Below, one piece after another: positions 1 through 13,030 of a DNA stretch of 64,000 nucleotides (the first letter of the stretch is position 1; the number at the start of each line of letters is the position of its first letter). The stretch is from Zhengitettix transpicula (taxonomy: Eukaryota; Arthropoda; Insecta; Orthoptera; Tetrigidae), in assembly GCA_037074705.1 (NCBI GenBank), contig CM073590.1, forward strand, positions 208,550,746 to 208,614,745, written 5' to 3'. The translations under genes and the position numbers were made by a program. The notes under the pieces are model-generated. The model made no database searches. It saw only the letters and a list, made by a program, of their open reading frames with translations, and had not been told where the DNA came from.

Positions 1-713
1 AAAAATTTACGTAACGAACTCTGGGACTTAACTGTTTTCTTCCGGATGCTGCATTCTCATCTTCAACAGACAGTCTGTAGCTATTAAGACGAGGATTTTG
101 CTAGAGTGAAGAGTTACAATTCCATCAGCCAGGCAGCGGAGAACTTAATTACCAATTTTTTTATGTCCTAATAGGACCAGTGAAAACCTGTTCGATTTTC
201 ATCTTCTGTTTCTCAATTCCTGAAAAAAGGGAGACATCCTTACATTATGAACAATTTACCGCTTAGGACTGGGGTCTAGCTTTAAATGAACGTTTTTACT
301 ATCGGTTTTTATGGCCCATTAGCGCGCTTCTTCAGAATTTTTTTTAGGGTTGGAAGGGTGTGGCCCTGTCGTTTTTATAACTTCACAGGTTATATTGTGG
401 AACAGCCTCAGCGGTCGTTGTGTTAGAGAATGCCACGTGCGTTTTAAGCTGAAATTTTTAAGAGTTTCAATAAACATTTGCCGTTTGGGAACGTGCAACA
501 TAGATAATTAAATTATTCCCTAGGTACAAAAAATACAATTCATACGTGCTGCTTTTTGATAGATTACGTGACGTCAGAGATAACGAAAAATTTATTATAA
601 TTAATTTGTATATATAAATTTATTCCATTTATCTTTAAGTTTTTATTCTTAATTAATTAATATTTCTACGTGCATTATCCATAAAGAATATGAGAGTGGG
701 TTTTGAATAATTA
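1..713. other. AT-rich sequence, nothing recognised
   Basis: Only short open frames without family resemblance are seen. No repeat shared with the rest of the window was noticed. Confidence 0.5.
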
Positions 714-727
714 TCTTATAAATAAAA

Positions 728-775
728 ATGAGTGTATGTGTGTGTGTATGTATGAATGTATGTATGTGTGTGTAT
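728..775. repeat. TG/TATG-rich microsatellite
   Basis: Irregular TGTG and TATG repeats just inside the left end of the Helitron-like element. The second copy at 17.1 kb has a much shorter GTGTGTGTG tract in the same place. Confidence 0.8.
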
Positions 776-1440
776 GTTCATAATACAAATCTACACCCGT
801 GGAGCAAAATTCACCAAATTTCGTACTCGTGTTCTTTGCGACCAGGAGAGGAACACTGTCGGGGTGATACACGTCTACAATCCCCAGGAGCGGGGGGTGG
901 ATGGGGTTGAAATTTTCATACATGCTAAAAGGGCCGATATTAGAGCCGGATAAAATATTTTTTGGTGTCATATAGATTGATAGTGTTTCTACCGATGTAA
1001 TTTGTGTATAATTTCAACCCCTAACATCATGGGACATGAGTACCCTTGATGGCGGGGGTGGAGATGCTTTACAGGAAAATAACGCGAATGCAACCGAGGT
1101 TCGAGTCAAATCCCAGCTATGGATGTCACTGAGTTTAATTATGACATTCACCTTTAACCTCCAGGGGCGAGGTGGGAGAGGTGGAAATTTTGGAAATGAA
1201 AACACGGCAGATATTTGCGTCGAATAAAAGTTTTTCTGGTTTAATTATATTTATTATATTTCTACTGATGTTGTTTGTGTATAATTGCAACCCCTTTCGG
1301 CTTAGAAGGCGATCATGTTTAGGGGTGCGATACAGCAAAATAATGCCCATACAAACGAGACTTGAATCATATTTAGGGATATGGAAGTAGCTGAGTTTAT
1401 TTATGACAATCTGGTAAACGCGCGTTGGTGGGCGGTGGAG

Positions 1441-1453
1441 GGGGGGGGGGGGG
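1441..1453. repeat. Poly-G tract
   Basis: A run of about 13 G inside one of the internal units of the Helitron-like element, directly followed by GCGCC. It is the only long G run in an otherwise AT-rich window. Confidence 0.8.
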
Positions 1454-2232
1454 CGCCTCGCCCCGTCCCACGGTGGTGGGTTGTGTTGGGCAGGGGTAAA
1501 AATTTGCAAACATTTAAAACGACCGATTTTTGCGTCGAATAAATATATTTCGGGTTCCATGAGCTTTATAATATCTCTCAACATGTTCTCCGTGTATAAT
1601 TTCAACCTCTTTCGGGTTTGAGAGGAAAGCATACTTAAGGGTGGGGGTGGTGTGGCATCACTTAAAATTATGCATAACAATCGAGATTCAAGTTTAATTT
1701 AAGGTTTTGTATGTTACTGAGTTTAATTATTACATTCAACTTGCCGTTTAACTCCCCTAAGTGTGGTTGGAATTTTTAAAACATGTTAATCAGTCGATAT
1801 TAGCGTCGCAGTATTTTTCGGGGTCAATTAAATTCATAATATTTCTCTAGATGATTTCTTTGTATAATTTCAATCCCTGTTGGCATTGAGAGGAGCAAGC
1901 TTAGGGGTGGGGTTTGGTGGGGCGCTATATGAAAATAACGCTAATACGATTGGAATCAAACCCGGTGGTATCGATATCTCTGAATTTAACTTTTTGTTTA
2001 ACCCAAACTAGAGTGGGTACGTGGGTGGAAATTTTGTAAAATGTTGAAACGGACGATATGGTTTATGAAAAAAACTTATTCGTGTTCAATGAGTTCAACC
2101 CCTTTCGGCATGGGATGTGAAAACATGTAGGGAGAGGGGGACGATGTGCAATACATAAAAGCAACCGAGATTGGAATCAAATTGGGAGTAATGGATATAC
2201 GACATTCCGGGAAACGCCGGGCATCCAGTTTG

Positions 2233-4956
2233 TAAGAAATTACTTTAACATACCACAAGATTCTATATTTATTTACAAATCTATTAGTAAACAGCACGAG
2301 GCACATATATTTGTTCCTGGCGTCAGAGGTAACGGAAATGATTTTTCAAAAAACTTACCCACCATTTATTTTGCTTTCGGACGCCATTCTCGGTACTCTG
2401 AAGTTGTCCTGTTGTCTCAGCGTCTGTGAAAGTGTCACGTCGTGATGGAGTCGTCGGTTATAGACGAATGGAGAGATGGAACTCGCTCGCCAATCTGGTT
2501 TCCCACTCGTCACCCTGCCTGGTCTCCACTACTTTTTTCAATTCTCCAACTGCTCTCACGACTCCACTGCTTCATCATCCCTCCAACTCCTCTTCAGCAC
2601 TGACTTTACACTGCTTAAATTCATTTCTGGGACTCCCTACCGCACGAAACGGACGACCGAAGATTCCTTTCAGGGCGTCTCTCGTTCAATTCCGTCCTCT
2701 CTTCTCATATAAACACTAACCTTGAACAATTTGGAGGTTTCGAAATACGCAGGAACCGTTCTGACGTCCTCGGGGTGGTTCAATGTCCTCTTGTTTTGAG
2801 TTAAGTCATGTCCGACATGGCTTTGTTAAACATCGACGCCGGGCGTATTCCAAGAATTTCCCTGCGTCCTGCGTCAATAAACAGTCTCGAATAAATTGTC
2901 CAAATAGCATTTTCAAACGACTTGAGTTAAATTTATTGCGTAAAAATCATGCGTTAAAAAAACCAATAGTTGCCTTAAAACAGGTTAGAAATACAAATTA
3001 CTGGAAACATCGTTAGCGGCTTGATTAATTTTGCTATCCCGTATTTGTTAATCTGAGATTTCTACTACGTTTAAAATTATTTTGTATACCGTACATTTAT
3101 TCACAGAATTTTCAATCATCGAATTTTAAGCAACAAAACTCTGAATCTATAAATAATTAAATTTTAAGAACAGTTTACTTAGTCAAACTAGTCATTATTT
3201 CATTTCTTCTGTGATATTAATTCTTGAGAGCTTTGCATGATTTTTATCTACTATTGGAATGCTTTTTTTTTCGTGACAGTTCAATCTGATAAAATAAGAG
3301 CCGCCTTCAGTTAATAGTTATGCACTGCCGGAAACTGCCGACTCGGAAGTCAGTAATGTTTTACACAATAGACTCTATGAAACGGTTGAAGAGCAAGGTC
3401 GAGGCGCGGAGTCAAAACGTAATAAAAGAAGCAGTTTTCCTGCCCGGCCAACTTGTAGTGAAATACATAAAAACTGGGGGACCGTTATGGCGAACAAGAG
3501 AAAAGCTCAGTTAAAAAAATTATTAATTGCCCCCACCTGAATTTGTTCAAGTGTAAAGAAAGAGTCTTCCTAAAGGACGGACTACATTCTCGTCTTGGCT
3601 GGGGAATGGTTACACAATCTCGAAAAATGTGAATCAGAACCTGTAATCATCTGTCGCGTTTGAGAATCAACGAAGTTTAACCCCTTTTTATAGACGCCGA
3701 GGAGCGCAATTTGCGAGAAACTGTACACACGTACTCAACCGCATTAACCAAGAGCTGTTCGGAAAGTCATGTTAGAAGTGAGACCTTCCTGGTGAAAGGT
3801 AGCGAGTGTTTCTTTGCTTCCTTCTCTGCCCCCAGTCTAACTTCCCCTTACTCTACGAGTTCAAGAAACGCATTTCAAATAATCTGGGATACAATTTAAT
3901 TATATGTGCAACTATGGGGCTTTCTTTACACAGGGAATACATGCTGATAAATGAATAATTTCATGTAGAAAGATGACAACTATTTAATTGTTGGGAAACA
4001 TTCGGGCAGATCAATTAAGGTGAGGTAACTTCGGTCTAACATTTTCGATATATTTCTGCCCAACAAAATACGAATAATTCGGCGTATTTAAGGCGAAGTA
4101 GACAGATATTTACAAACACATACGAATGAAAAATTTATAAGAGGACACCAGAAATTATTTTATAGCACTAATATTACTCAATAACCGCCTCAATTAGATT
4201 TATTTCACTTAAATTCCCTATCAACCATTTATTATCCGTTCAAGGAGAACTAAGAATGGATATGTATTTATCAAAATCAGAATACTTAAATAAAATGAAA
4301 TTCTATTATATAACAAAAGTAAACTGAAAAAAATTGTAAAGATTGTATATATTATATTGTATAAATATACTATGTAACACTAGCTCATTATATTGTATAT
4401 AAATATGTAAAAAACATATGGTAACTACGTAATTTGACAAACGTCTGTATACTACCTAAACAATAAATAAATAAACATAATGCCATCGGAGGCAAAGGCA
4501 TGGAGGTTGAAATTAGCCATATATTATATTGGATCTATGTGATATACTGCTGGAACTGCAAGGAAATATTAAGAAATGTCCCTTATTCAAAATAAAAATC
4601 TCTCGAACTTATTAAATACGCTACTGGGACTCGTAACATAACGTAAAAAGCAGAAAACCCTCATTATGGCGTTAAGTTGCACAACTTAAATAATAAAGTT
4701 TCACAACACTGGACAAAAGTTATAAACACAATAACGGAAAAGTTTTTATATATATTATATTAGCTTTTGGTATGGAGAATTGTCTACGACGTTTTCCATT
4801 AATAGGAGTGGGCTTCATAAATTTTCTTTTCACATTTCTCTGGCAAGACGTTGTTCCATTCCCAAGTTTTTGGATTTTCATACTTCTTGTTACCTCTTGA
4901 CCCTATCTATAATATGACGAACCGCCAACTTTTGAAATTCTTACCGATTTAACTGG
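2233..4956. other. Unassigned sequence
   Basis: Nothing was recognised. The region at 2417-2719 is more GC-rich and has overlapping open frames of 97 and 78 codons in two phases, rich in Ser, Thr and Leu. They look like chance frames in low-complexity CT-rich sequence, and no domain or signal peptide is evident. The rest is AT-rich with small frames only. Confidence 0.4.
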
Positions 4957-5312
4957 TTATTATTATTATTATTTTGGAGTAACAGGCTACATGAGGGTAA
5001 TCCACATGGTGGCAACTCCCCTTTAATAGCATAGGAAGGGATTTGAAAGGGAGGATGCGGACTGGCTTCCGAGGGTAGAGGAAGGTAGCCAAGGGTTAAC
5101 TAGGGCCCCCGGGCTATGGTTTAAGGATCCTACCCGGCAATTCGCCTAAAAGTGATGCAGGGAAACCCCTAGAAAAACCTGCATCAGTTAGGTCGGGCAT
5201 TTGGTACTTGTCCCACGCCCTTCCGATGGCGGGAGAGGGGTTAGCTGTGGGGTCGCAGATTTCCCCTCTCCGTGCTTTGACCGGTTTAGGAGGCAGCTGG
5301 CCCACTATTCCC
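4957..5312 (-). mobile_element. R-family retroposon, 5'-truncated copy 1
   Basis: On the minus strand the unit runs from a GC-rich body (boxes CAGCTGCCTCCTAAAC, AAGGGCGTGGGAC, CCCGGGGGCCCTAG, AAAGGGGAGTTGCC) to a tail of AAT repeats (TTATTATTATTATT on the plus strand at about 4959-4974). Other copies end in poly-A at the same place, and copies begin at different internal points. Truncated starts and A-rich tails are the mark of retroposition by a LINE machinery. No target-site duplication was identified. An open frame (5114-5305, minus) covers the body, but other copies shift its phase. Whether R is a SINE or the 3' end of a LINE cannot be told here. Confidence 0.75.
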
Positions 5313-6327
5313 TGCGTGTACGTGCTTGAGTATGTGCCGACTTTTTAACTTTAAGTAAAATTAAAAAGTTAATAATTGAAAGCGGAATTAATCGTTTAGT
5401 GGTCCTACAAGTTTTAAAGATTTAAGTCAAGAGTTTTTAAATCAGTCGGATGATAATATCATATTACTGAAATAGAGTTGTTCGTAAGTAAATAACACAA
5501 TATCTCTTGATTTTACAAAATAGCGCAGATGTTGAATACCAATGCAATGTGGTTCTAGTCGTCTATGAATGTGAGAAAATATGTTTGGAAGGCTCGGGAA
5601 CGACACGAAGAAAAGTACTTACTTTATGATCCTGCGAGCGTGTCTCGAAGCGCATAGTTTCATTTGCTTTCATTTTCAGAAAACGCTGATGTTTTTCATG
5701 CTGTTTGAATAACTTCTAAGCTTTGAATGCACCTCGAGAGCTAAACACTTTCCTGGTGTTTTGTGTTTTACAGAGTTCGCCAGCCAAGCTATTCAATAGC
5801 ACAAGATGGCGTGATGAAGGCGGAAACTTTTATAGTAATTAAGTTTACCGCTTGCATAGACAATTGTACGGACAACGAGGAGTGGAGTACGAGCGCGAGA
5901 AAAATGTAAATGATGAAAGCGAAAAACCTCTAGTTCTTCTAAAACTCTCTCATACGATCTTCTGGTTACTCCGTGTTTGGGAACAAATAATTGCTAGCTT
6001 TCTCTTACAACCGGAAACAGACGCTAATAGCTCAAACAACGAGAACACTAGAATTTTATTTCGTGCTATCTGGGTGTCCGGCGTTGCAATAGTTATTTGT
6101 CAGTCCGGAAAAAGAATTAATTTTAATTTACAAGAATATATTAGACAACAATGGCATAGAAACCGTCACTTTTTTACCATCCACCCCTTCATGGGCAAAC
6201 CCTGAATTATTCCGATAAGGAGTTAGCAACTAATTATCATGGACGATGACTGACGGTAACTTAAAAATTATTAAAAATTCTCCTGATACATAAAATAAGA
6301 AAATATAGTCTCAAATATCCCGGTTCA
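5313..6327. other. Unassigned sequence with a 117-codon open frame
   Basis: The only sizeable open frame is 5852-6205 (+), 117 codons. It has no recognisable motif, no signal peptide and no transmembrane segment, and may be chance. Nothing else was identified. Confidence 0.35.
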
Positions 6328-6590
6328 TTAAGAGCGTGAAAAGGAGTCTGCGAGGGCTATTCTCTCGCAGGGAGAACCTTGTAGGATAGACAGGAAGGGG
6401 ATACCTTTGGGGATGCCTTTACCTCTCTTCGTTTTTGAACTAAGGTTCCCAAAAAACAGGCACCTCGGCCTGTTTTGAGAGGTGTATGTTCCGGTGTCAC
6501 AGACCTTGGGCATACGGTGAGAGTTGTTAGTTGTTCTCATTGGAACAGTCGGCCAGCTGCCTCCTAAACTGGTTGAGGTACGTCCCCATA
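6328..6590 (+). mobile_element. R-family retroposon, 5' segment only (copy 3)
   Basis: Plus-strand sense piece carrying the upstream part of R: TCTGCGAGGGCTATTCTCTC, TTTGAACTAAGGTTCCC, CTCGGCCTGTTTTGAGAGG and CAGCTGCCTCCTAAACTGG. The same blocks occur, reverse-complemented, in the 9.8 kb copy, and partly at 23.8 kb. The 3' half with the poly-A tail is missing, so this is a broken copy. Confidence 0.7.
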
Positions 6591-6848
6591 GAAAATACTA
6601 GAAAAAATAATGACATCTGTAAACTTAAGCCGAAGAAGCCGACCGATTAAAAAAAAGAACACATTTAAATATAAGATATTTTGGGTTTACATTTTCAATT
6701 AATAATTAATTTTATATTTTGACTAAATATTTTTGTAACTGTTTGTAAGCCATTGAGAATCATAACTACTTTATTCTTTGAAGTTCAATGCAGAGAATTA
6801 TTGTCTTTAATTATTATTTCAGTATACGTTTTCTGAGAACATATATAT

Positions 6849-7869
6849 TGTAATGATTAACAATCATGGTTATTTAATTATTGCCCACATTGTGATAGCC
6901 ATTAATGTAATGTTAAAAATGAATAGGTTAATTAATTGAATGATTAATCAAAATTTAACAAACCAAATTTATTTATTAATTTGTGGCTTCTAAAATTTAC
7001 AAACAATTACAATAAAATGAAAATCTCTTAATCTCTCAGGGTCATTAGTGGGTTTGATGATATACAGTGAAAATTATTGAATGATCTTATTAAAAATACA
7101 GTTTAAAATTTACTTCAAAATAATGTGCTGATAAATGAAAGAAAAGCGAACGAAATCTGAATTTACCCTTTTAGTTAGCGTTTACAAATTTTCTTAAAGT
7201 TTTGGTTACTTACGTATTGTTCGGCTGGTACCAGCATTCTTTTAGCGCTTCAAAAGTACACAACGTTGCAAAATTTTTACACATATTCTAAATTTTTCTC
7301 ACTGATTCTACATTTATGAAGTTGAAATGCGATTCCCAGGCTCCCAGGAACTGGGATGATCCTCTTAATTGGTCAGCTATCTGATGTCGTTTTCCCTCAG
7401 CACGAAAATGTTCAAGTTCTTTATAATGAAGCAAACCCTTGCTTCCGTTGGCTAATTGTTAGCACATCTACTCGGTCCAACTAACTGCTTGCTTACAGGA
7501 ATCTTATGAGTTGCAGATTTTTAGCATTTTACCGCCTTATTTATCGGTTTGGATTGAAAACTTCTAAGTAGCTCGGTGAAAATTTACTTTTACAATGTCT
7601 CTCCTTTCATGGCTGACCGTAGACGTCTACTTTACTCTTTCGCTCCTCGCCGTAGACTTAGATTAACTTTTACAATGTCTCTCCTCTCGTGGTAGACTGA
7701 AGACGGCCCATACTCTTGCGCGCGTAATCGCCATTCCGAACCCTCAATAATAGGAACAGAGGCCGCCGTTTATTGTTACTTTGCTCGCTCTCACCGCTAT
7801 AATTCAAACTGTTCGCTAACAATTCAAGTTATTTAAAAACAATTAATGGCTTAATGAATTGGCATCACA
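6849..7869 (-). mobile_element. Solo LTR A of a Gypsy-type retrotransposon
   Basis: Read on the minus strand it begins TGTGATGCCAATT and ends ATCATTACA, so the ends are near-perfect inverted repeats (TGTRAT / ATTACA) with the TG...CA termini of LTRs. It is flanked on both sides by ATAT (6845-6848 and 7870-7873), a 4-bp duplication as expected for Ty3/Gypsy integrases. The copies at 44.5 kb and 52.7 kb share the start (GCCAATTAATTAGGACATTA-like) and several internal boxes, including a block around 'GGATGATCC'. Near its 3' end lies a decayed primer-binding-site-like motif (TGGCTATCACAATGTGGGC). The alternative is that the LTR stops just before that motif (left border 6906). No internal coding region is present. 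Confidence 0.7.

Positions 7870-7915
<46 letters not shown>
7870..7915. repeat. (TA)n microsatellite
   Basis: About 45 bp of nearly pure TA repeats abutting the right end of solo LTR A. Confidence 0.95.
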
Positions 7916-7918
<3 letters not shown>

Positions 7919-9760
7919 CTCAGTTGTATATAATTTTATTCGAGACCATACTTTAAATTCCAAGCATTATAAGCTAATCAAATAGTCTCCCCATATTGGA
8001 CACCATTTTTATAAATAAATAAACTTGAGTAGGGGCTAGCAGAATGTAAAAAACTATTCGGCATATTAGGTGGAATTTTAAATACTTCATAGTTACGTAG
8101 ACAGCCTCCGTTGAATCGATTTGTTCACAACCTGAAGCTATAAGTATGAATATTGGTTCATTGTGTAAAACCCATGAAAAAATAATGATCAGCAGTAAAT
8201 GTTTTAAGAGCCAATATTTTAAAAACAAACATTTATAATCAATAAACTGCATTTTTCTATTTACAGAGCAGTATTATTCTAGACCTCAACACGGCATTAT
8301 TAATAGGCGAAAGGGAATTTCTCTTGCTCTAAACGTTTTGTGTCTTTTTGTTTATAATTTCATCCTTTACACTCGCCAATTAACGTGAACATGAATCAGA
8401 ATTGGCTACTTTTTTTAAAAAAAAATGCTTCGTGCAAAATGTGAAGATAAATAATCACAACAATATTAAATATTCGTCGATTACGGAACACATTGATCAA
8501 TTTTATTGCTGATACCATGTCAGAGAAATGCCGACCTTGTTACGTCAGCACACAAATAGAGAAACCAGAGAAAGCCGTCCATTTTGGCGAAAGGAACTGC
8601 ATTAATAACACACAAACAAACGGTGAACATAACTTTTCCGTGTTCTTCTGTAGAGGAAGGGGAGACGCACAGAAATAAAAATAAACTACTGATACTTGTT
8701 GTACAAGTCGTTGTGACACAGTGGTAACAGTGGTGTGATCGAGTACCTCATTTGTTATTTTTTGGACGATAAAATTTTTCATATTGATCTTAACAACACC
8801 AATGAAAAAAGTATTTGCTTTAGTAAACAAAACCGTGCTGTCTCCGGGAGAACGATTCTTGAGAAGAACAGTCTCGACCACGCAGGGCCAGAGGAGATGA
8901 AGGTGTCAAGGCAGATGAGGACAGTTGCATGTGGCAGAGGAAGCTGTTTGTCGAATACTGACTGGAGAATTAGAGAGAAGAGATTGCGTCTGGACGTAAT
9001 GTTGGCTAATTTTGAGGTGGAGTCCTCAAAATATGATTCAGATAAAATGTGCTGTTATGCACATACAGATGGTTCTTGTTGAGGATTTCAGAGCTTCAGA
9101 TCAAATAATCTCTGAGTGTGGCCAGTTTTCAATAAGACGGCAGCTGAAACTAGTTCGCTAAATCTGGCTAGATTATTGGGGAAGAGGAGGTCGAGTACGG
9201 CAAGGGATGGAGATCAAATCTGCTCTTACTGTAGGAGACGAAAGAATAAGATTATTCTGTGTGACAACTGATTTGTGACGTTCAGTGATGAGAAACACTG
9301 AAGCAGTGTGACAGACGGTGGACGAAGCTATTGAAATCCTACTCTGATTGTTTTCACGAGTGTCCAATGGTGGTCCATGCGTGTTTTCGTCCAGAGTGAA
9401 GACTTTATGTTTATCTCCACTAGGACGAGACTAACTGCTGTTTACGGAACATTTTCTTCGCTTGGGATGAAGAAGGAAGATATATATTTGACGTCCTAAG
9501 TGAGATCTCCTCATTCTTGAAGTAGTAACGATAATTTATGACTTAGGGAGAACTTGTAAATTTTCAAGGCCAGAATAATTAGAGGAGTTGCCGCAGCGGA
9601 TCCGCTGCGACCGAAACTGGGAGAAATAACAATATATACGGTAATTAAAAATTGTTAGTACTTGCGATTCGAATGTAGACTGACAGAATCAACTGAGACT
9701 ATAATTGCACCTCGAGACAAGGATCGACACTCCACAATGCTGAGGATATACTAATCGTCA
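7916..9760. other. Unassigned sequence
   Basis: Short open frames only (for example 8735-9082 + and 8540-8881 -), overlapping each other on opposite strands and without family resemblance. The block around 8880-9620 has more balanced composition and could be an old, heavily broken element, but no motif supports a family. Confidence 0.35.
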
Positions 9761-10247
9761 TCTTTTTTTTTTAGATAACAGGCTACATTAGGGTAATCCA
9801 CATGGTGACAACTCCCCTTTAATAGCATAGGAAGGGATTTGAAAGGGGGGATGCGGAAGGGTAGAGGAAGGTAGCCAAGGGTTAACTGGGGCCCCCGGGC
9901 TATGGTTTAAGGATCCTACCCGGCAATTCGCCTTAAAGTAATGCAGGGAAAACCCTAGAAAAACCTATATATCAGGTAGGTCGGGCATTTGGTACTTCTC
10001 CCACGCCCTTCCGATGGCGGGAGTTGGGTTAGCTGTGGGGTCGCAGCTTTCCCCTCTCCGTACCTTGACCGGTTTAGGAGGCAGCTGGCCGACTATTCCA
10101 ATAGGAATAGCGGACAACTCTTACCGTAAGCCCAAGGTCTTCGACCCCGGAACATACACCTCTCAAAACAGGCCGAGGTGATTCGGCATGCGGGAACCTT
10201 AGTTCAAAAAACCAGAGAGACGTGAAGGCATCCCCAAAGGTAGCCTC
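9761..10247 (-). mobile_element. R-family retroposon, copy 2 (longest)
   Basis: A T run at 9762-9772 marks the poly-A tail of a minus-strand copy. Going upstream on the minus strand come the 3' boxes (AAAGGGGAGTTG, CCCGGGGGCCCCAG, AAGGGCGTGGG), then CAGCTGCCTCCTAAACCGG and CTCGGCCTGTTTTGAGAGG, up to TACCTTTGGGGATGCC. This is the only copy joining the 5' blocks of the 6.3 kb piece to the 3' blocks of the other copies, so it defines the order of the family. Confidence 0.8.
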
Positions 10248-13030
10248 CGCCAGAGCTCACTTGTCATCGTCATCGAAAGTTTTCAATAATTATATAACAT
10301 CACTACCCAAAACGTGGGAAAGCTTTAACTCAAAAAAATTAATAATAAATATGAATACGTGTTTAACCATAGTTTAATCGTTGTTAATGAAAAATTTGTT
10401 CACTTAATCCTTAACCCTACATTCTATTATATAATTTATTATGATTACATACGTTTTATATAAATAAAACACACAGATAAAGCTATCTATTTGTGTTTTC
10501 TTCACCTAATAAAGAACCCATTAAATATTTAATATAATGTCGTCTAAAGAGTATTGGTGTCATGATTTTAATTTAAGGCTTATTTTGGCAGGCTAAACTT
10601 TTTGTTCAGTCCGAAGTGTATTTTTTAAAAGAAAAGTATCTGTCTTCATGAGGTATAGCAAGTCGTGTCTGATGCGCAGTAGAAGAAGGGAGAATGTGAA
10701 GGGGAGCATTGTTGTCAGTTGGGAACTCCTTGTGGAGAAGCTGTAACTACGCCTCTACCATTCTTAAAAACATTAATTTTATTCTTACGGACGGGATATA
10801 CAGACACCAGAAACCTTTTCATCACATCCTGTTCTTAACATCTCTCAGCCTTTACGGATGAGGTTTTCGACGTCGATCATATACTGTACTGAATACAATA
10901 TATATTCCATGCGTCAATGTTTTCAATATAGTTTTTCCACTACCAAGTTGCTGTAACAAATGTTCGTGTTAAACTGAGCTCCTATCATCAGTACAATTAC
11001 AGGGCAGAGGACCACTGCGCCTCTTATCTTGACACGACTTATTGTCGCAACATATAATTATCGTCGTAGCTTTAATTTAGAATATATTTCAAATAATTGA
11101 CAGGGTATCCCTTGGTTAAAATTTAAAATTGTCCCTAAAATTTCAAAGCAAATTCTTATGCATCTATATGTTTCGATGTATCCGCCGATAGACTCACTTC
11201 CAATGAACTGTTTGTTCTTCGTTTCTCGGCAACGAAGAAACGAATACGGATCTATATTCGTGATTATTGCTAGCTGTACAGTGCGCAAACATGCGAATTC
11301 AAAGCTAAAATTCTTCCAAATGTTTGATGCCAAATATTTGCATTGAGGGACTACTTATCCATTCCCAGGATGTACTATTGCACAGTACCACCAGAAAATT
11401 TACTGTTTTGTTTTCCTCATAAAGTGTACTTGCACGTAGGCGAATTCCATAGATAAATGGAGACGCTTTTACGGCGAAGAAGACGTGTCCTCAGTCCTCA
11501 ATGAGCAAAGAACATGCGACACATAAGAGCGTGCTCTGAAAGAAATACCTTCCAGAACTCTCTTGGAACCTCCTTAAAATACGAGTTCTATAAGCAGTTT
11601 GTTTAATAATTTGGCAGACTTAGAAACGATGTATTATATTTAATCGGTGACCTCAGGAACCTAAAAATTCAAAATTCTACCGAAACAGTTCAATGTTACA
11701 TTCAGAACTCATAAATACTTCCAAGTCTTTCTGAAAATTTTTTTCAATCAACTCTGAATTTCTGATTATCAACTCTTAACTGTTTAATAATTACACAACA
11801 ACTTTTAGGGATTGGTTCTATTAATAATCACAAATTATTTGAATGTTATATGGATTTTTAAATGATTATTGATTCAGATTTATGAGCTCCATTTCGCAGG
11901 TTTTGGTACTGAGGACCATTATGACTAAAATAGGCAAAATATAGGTTCGGATATGAAACGCGTGTTTTTTCATACTTATCCTCGGATTATTGGATGCCTC
12001 GGGCAGTTCTCTTTGGTGTGGATTATCATTCTGAAACTGTGTTGTCGGCATACGTCAAGCGTGGTAATTGATACGCGTTTGGTAGCGTTACTGCAGCACT
12101 GCAAGAAAGCTTCGTTCTTGATGAAGGTACCAAGGTAAACACAAATATATTCCAAAACAAAACTTTACTGCGCACATGTCTGTCCCAAAATTAACAGAAA
12201 CAAGCTCCTTAGCGTAACTGGGATAACTTGGTTTCTTGATGGAGGTGAATATTAGTTACATTTGCCGCCACTAATTCCACTAAAACACTTTAATTTTTCC
12301 ACCCAGTTAGCTTTTATATTTTATACACTTATAGATTTAAAGTGAATGTAACATTTTCTTTACCAATCTGTCTTAAATACACGTCAAGAATAAATTAAAA
12401 ATAAGGTTTAGTTTGAACTCTAAACGGCCAGCTTCTAATTTTGTTCTGTCCATTTAATGGCCGCCTCGTATCGTCCTGGAAACGGATACTAAGGCGTATC
12501 TGTTTAATTGGCCACAATGTACATCGCTTCTCCACCCCGTCCAAAGAAAGGTTACCCATCACATCCTGAAGATGATCAAAAACATGTCGTCGTGCTCCAC
12601 AACCAAATGTCAGAGATCGTACCAAACACCATTAATACTCGTTGCCTAGGCAGGCGAAAACATCCACCTCTGTGTAAATCAATAATTACTAAAATGTTGA
12701 TTGTCCATTCACGAATGTTAGCGGTAGTATACATTTTAATTAAATTATATAATAATGAGTAAACCCAAAAGAAGGGTATTTAAATATCGTAAGTCTATAT
12801 TCAGAGGAATTCAGGAAGTAAGAAAACTTAATGTTCTGGATGTTGCAGTAGTCAATTTTCAGAGTATTAAGGTTGTCGAGACAGTTTAAAGGCATCAAAA
12901 TATATATCCTACCTGATAAATCTGAAATTGGTAATTCTATTTCATAATAAAACATTTCATCTTAAAACACTTTGAATAAATTGGAAGTATACTTGAAATG
13001 AAAAAATTTACGTCTGATTTAAAATAAAGA
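10248..13030. other. Unassigned AT-rich sequence
   Basis: Nothing recognised. Open frames do not exceed about 90 codons and occur in overlapping pairs on both strands. Confidence 0.4.

Larger units (their letters stand above)
714..2232 (+). mobile_element. Helitron-like non-autonomous element, copy 1, with expanded internal repeats
   Basis: The left end reads TCTTATAAATAAAAATGAG after a host A, followed by a TG-rich tract. The right end is a GC-rich AACGCCGGGCATCCAG motif. The copy at 17.1 kb shares both ends, which sets the borders (A|TC at the left; TTTG here and ATAG there at the right). Helitrons insert between A and T, begin with TC and end in CTRR, so the left border fits and the right one is decayed. 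The interior holds four to five diverged units of about 260-315 bp. Each carries a (g)cgtcgaataaa-like box (near 932, 1204, 1519, 1795 and 2052), a 'tataatttcaacccctttcgg' type box and a 'gagtttaatta' box. No Rep/helicase coding is present, and the short open frames inside are repeat shadows. The Helitron assignment rests on the ends only. Confidence 0.5.

Noticed and set aside
2426..2719. 97-codon frame, Ser/Thr/Leu-rich
   Set aside because: A second open phase overlaps it in CT-rich sequence, which suggests composition and not coding.
5852..6205. 117-codon open frame as a host gene
   Set aside because: No domain, no codon or splice evidence and no neighbour context. Frames of this length occur by chance in 64 kb.
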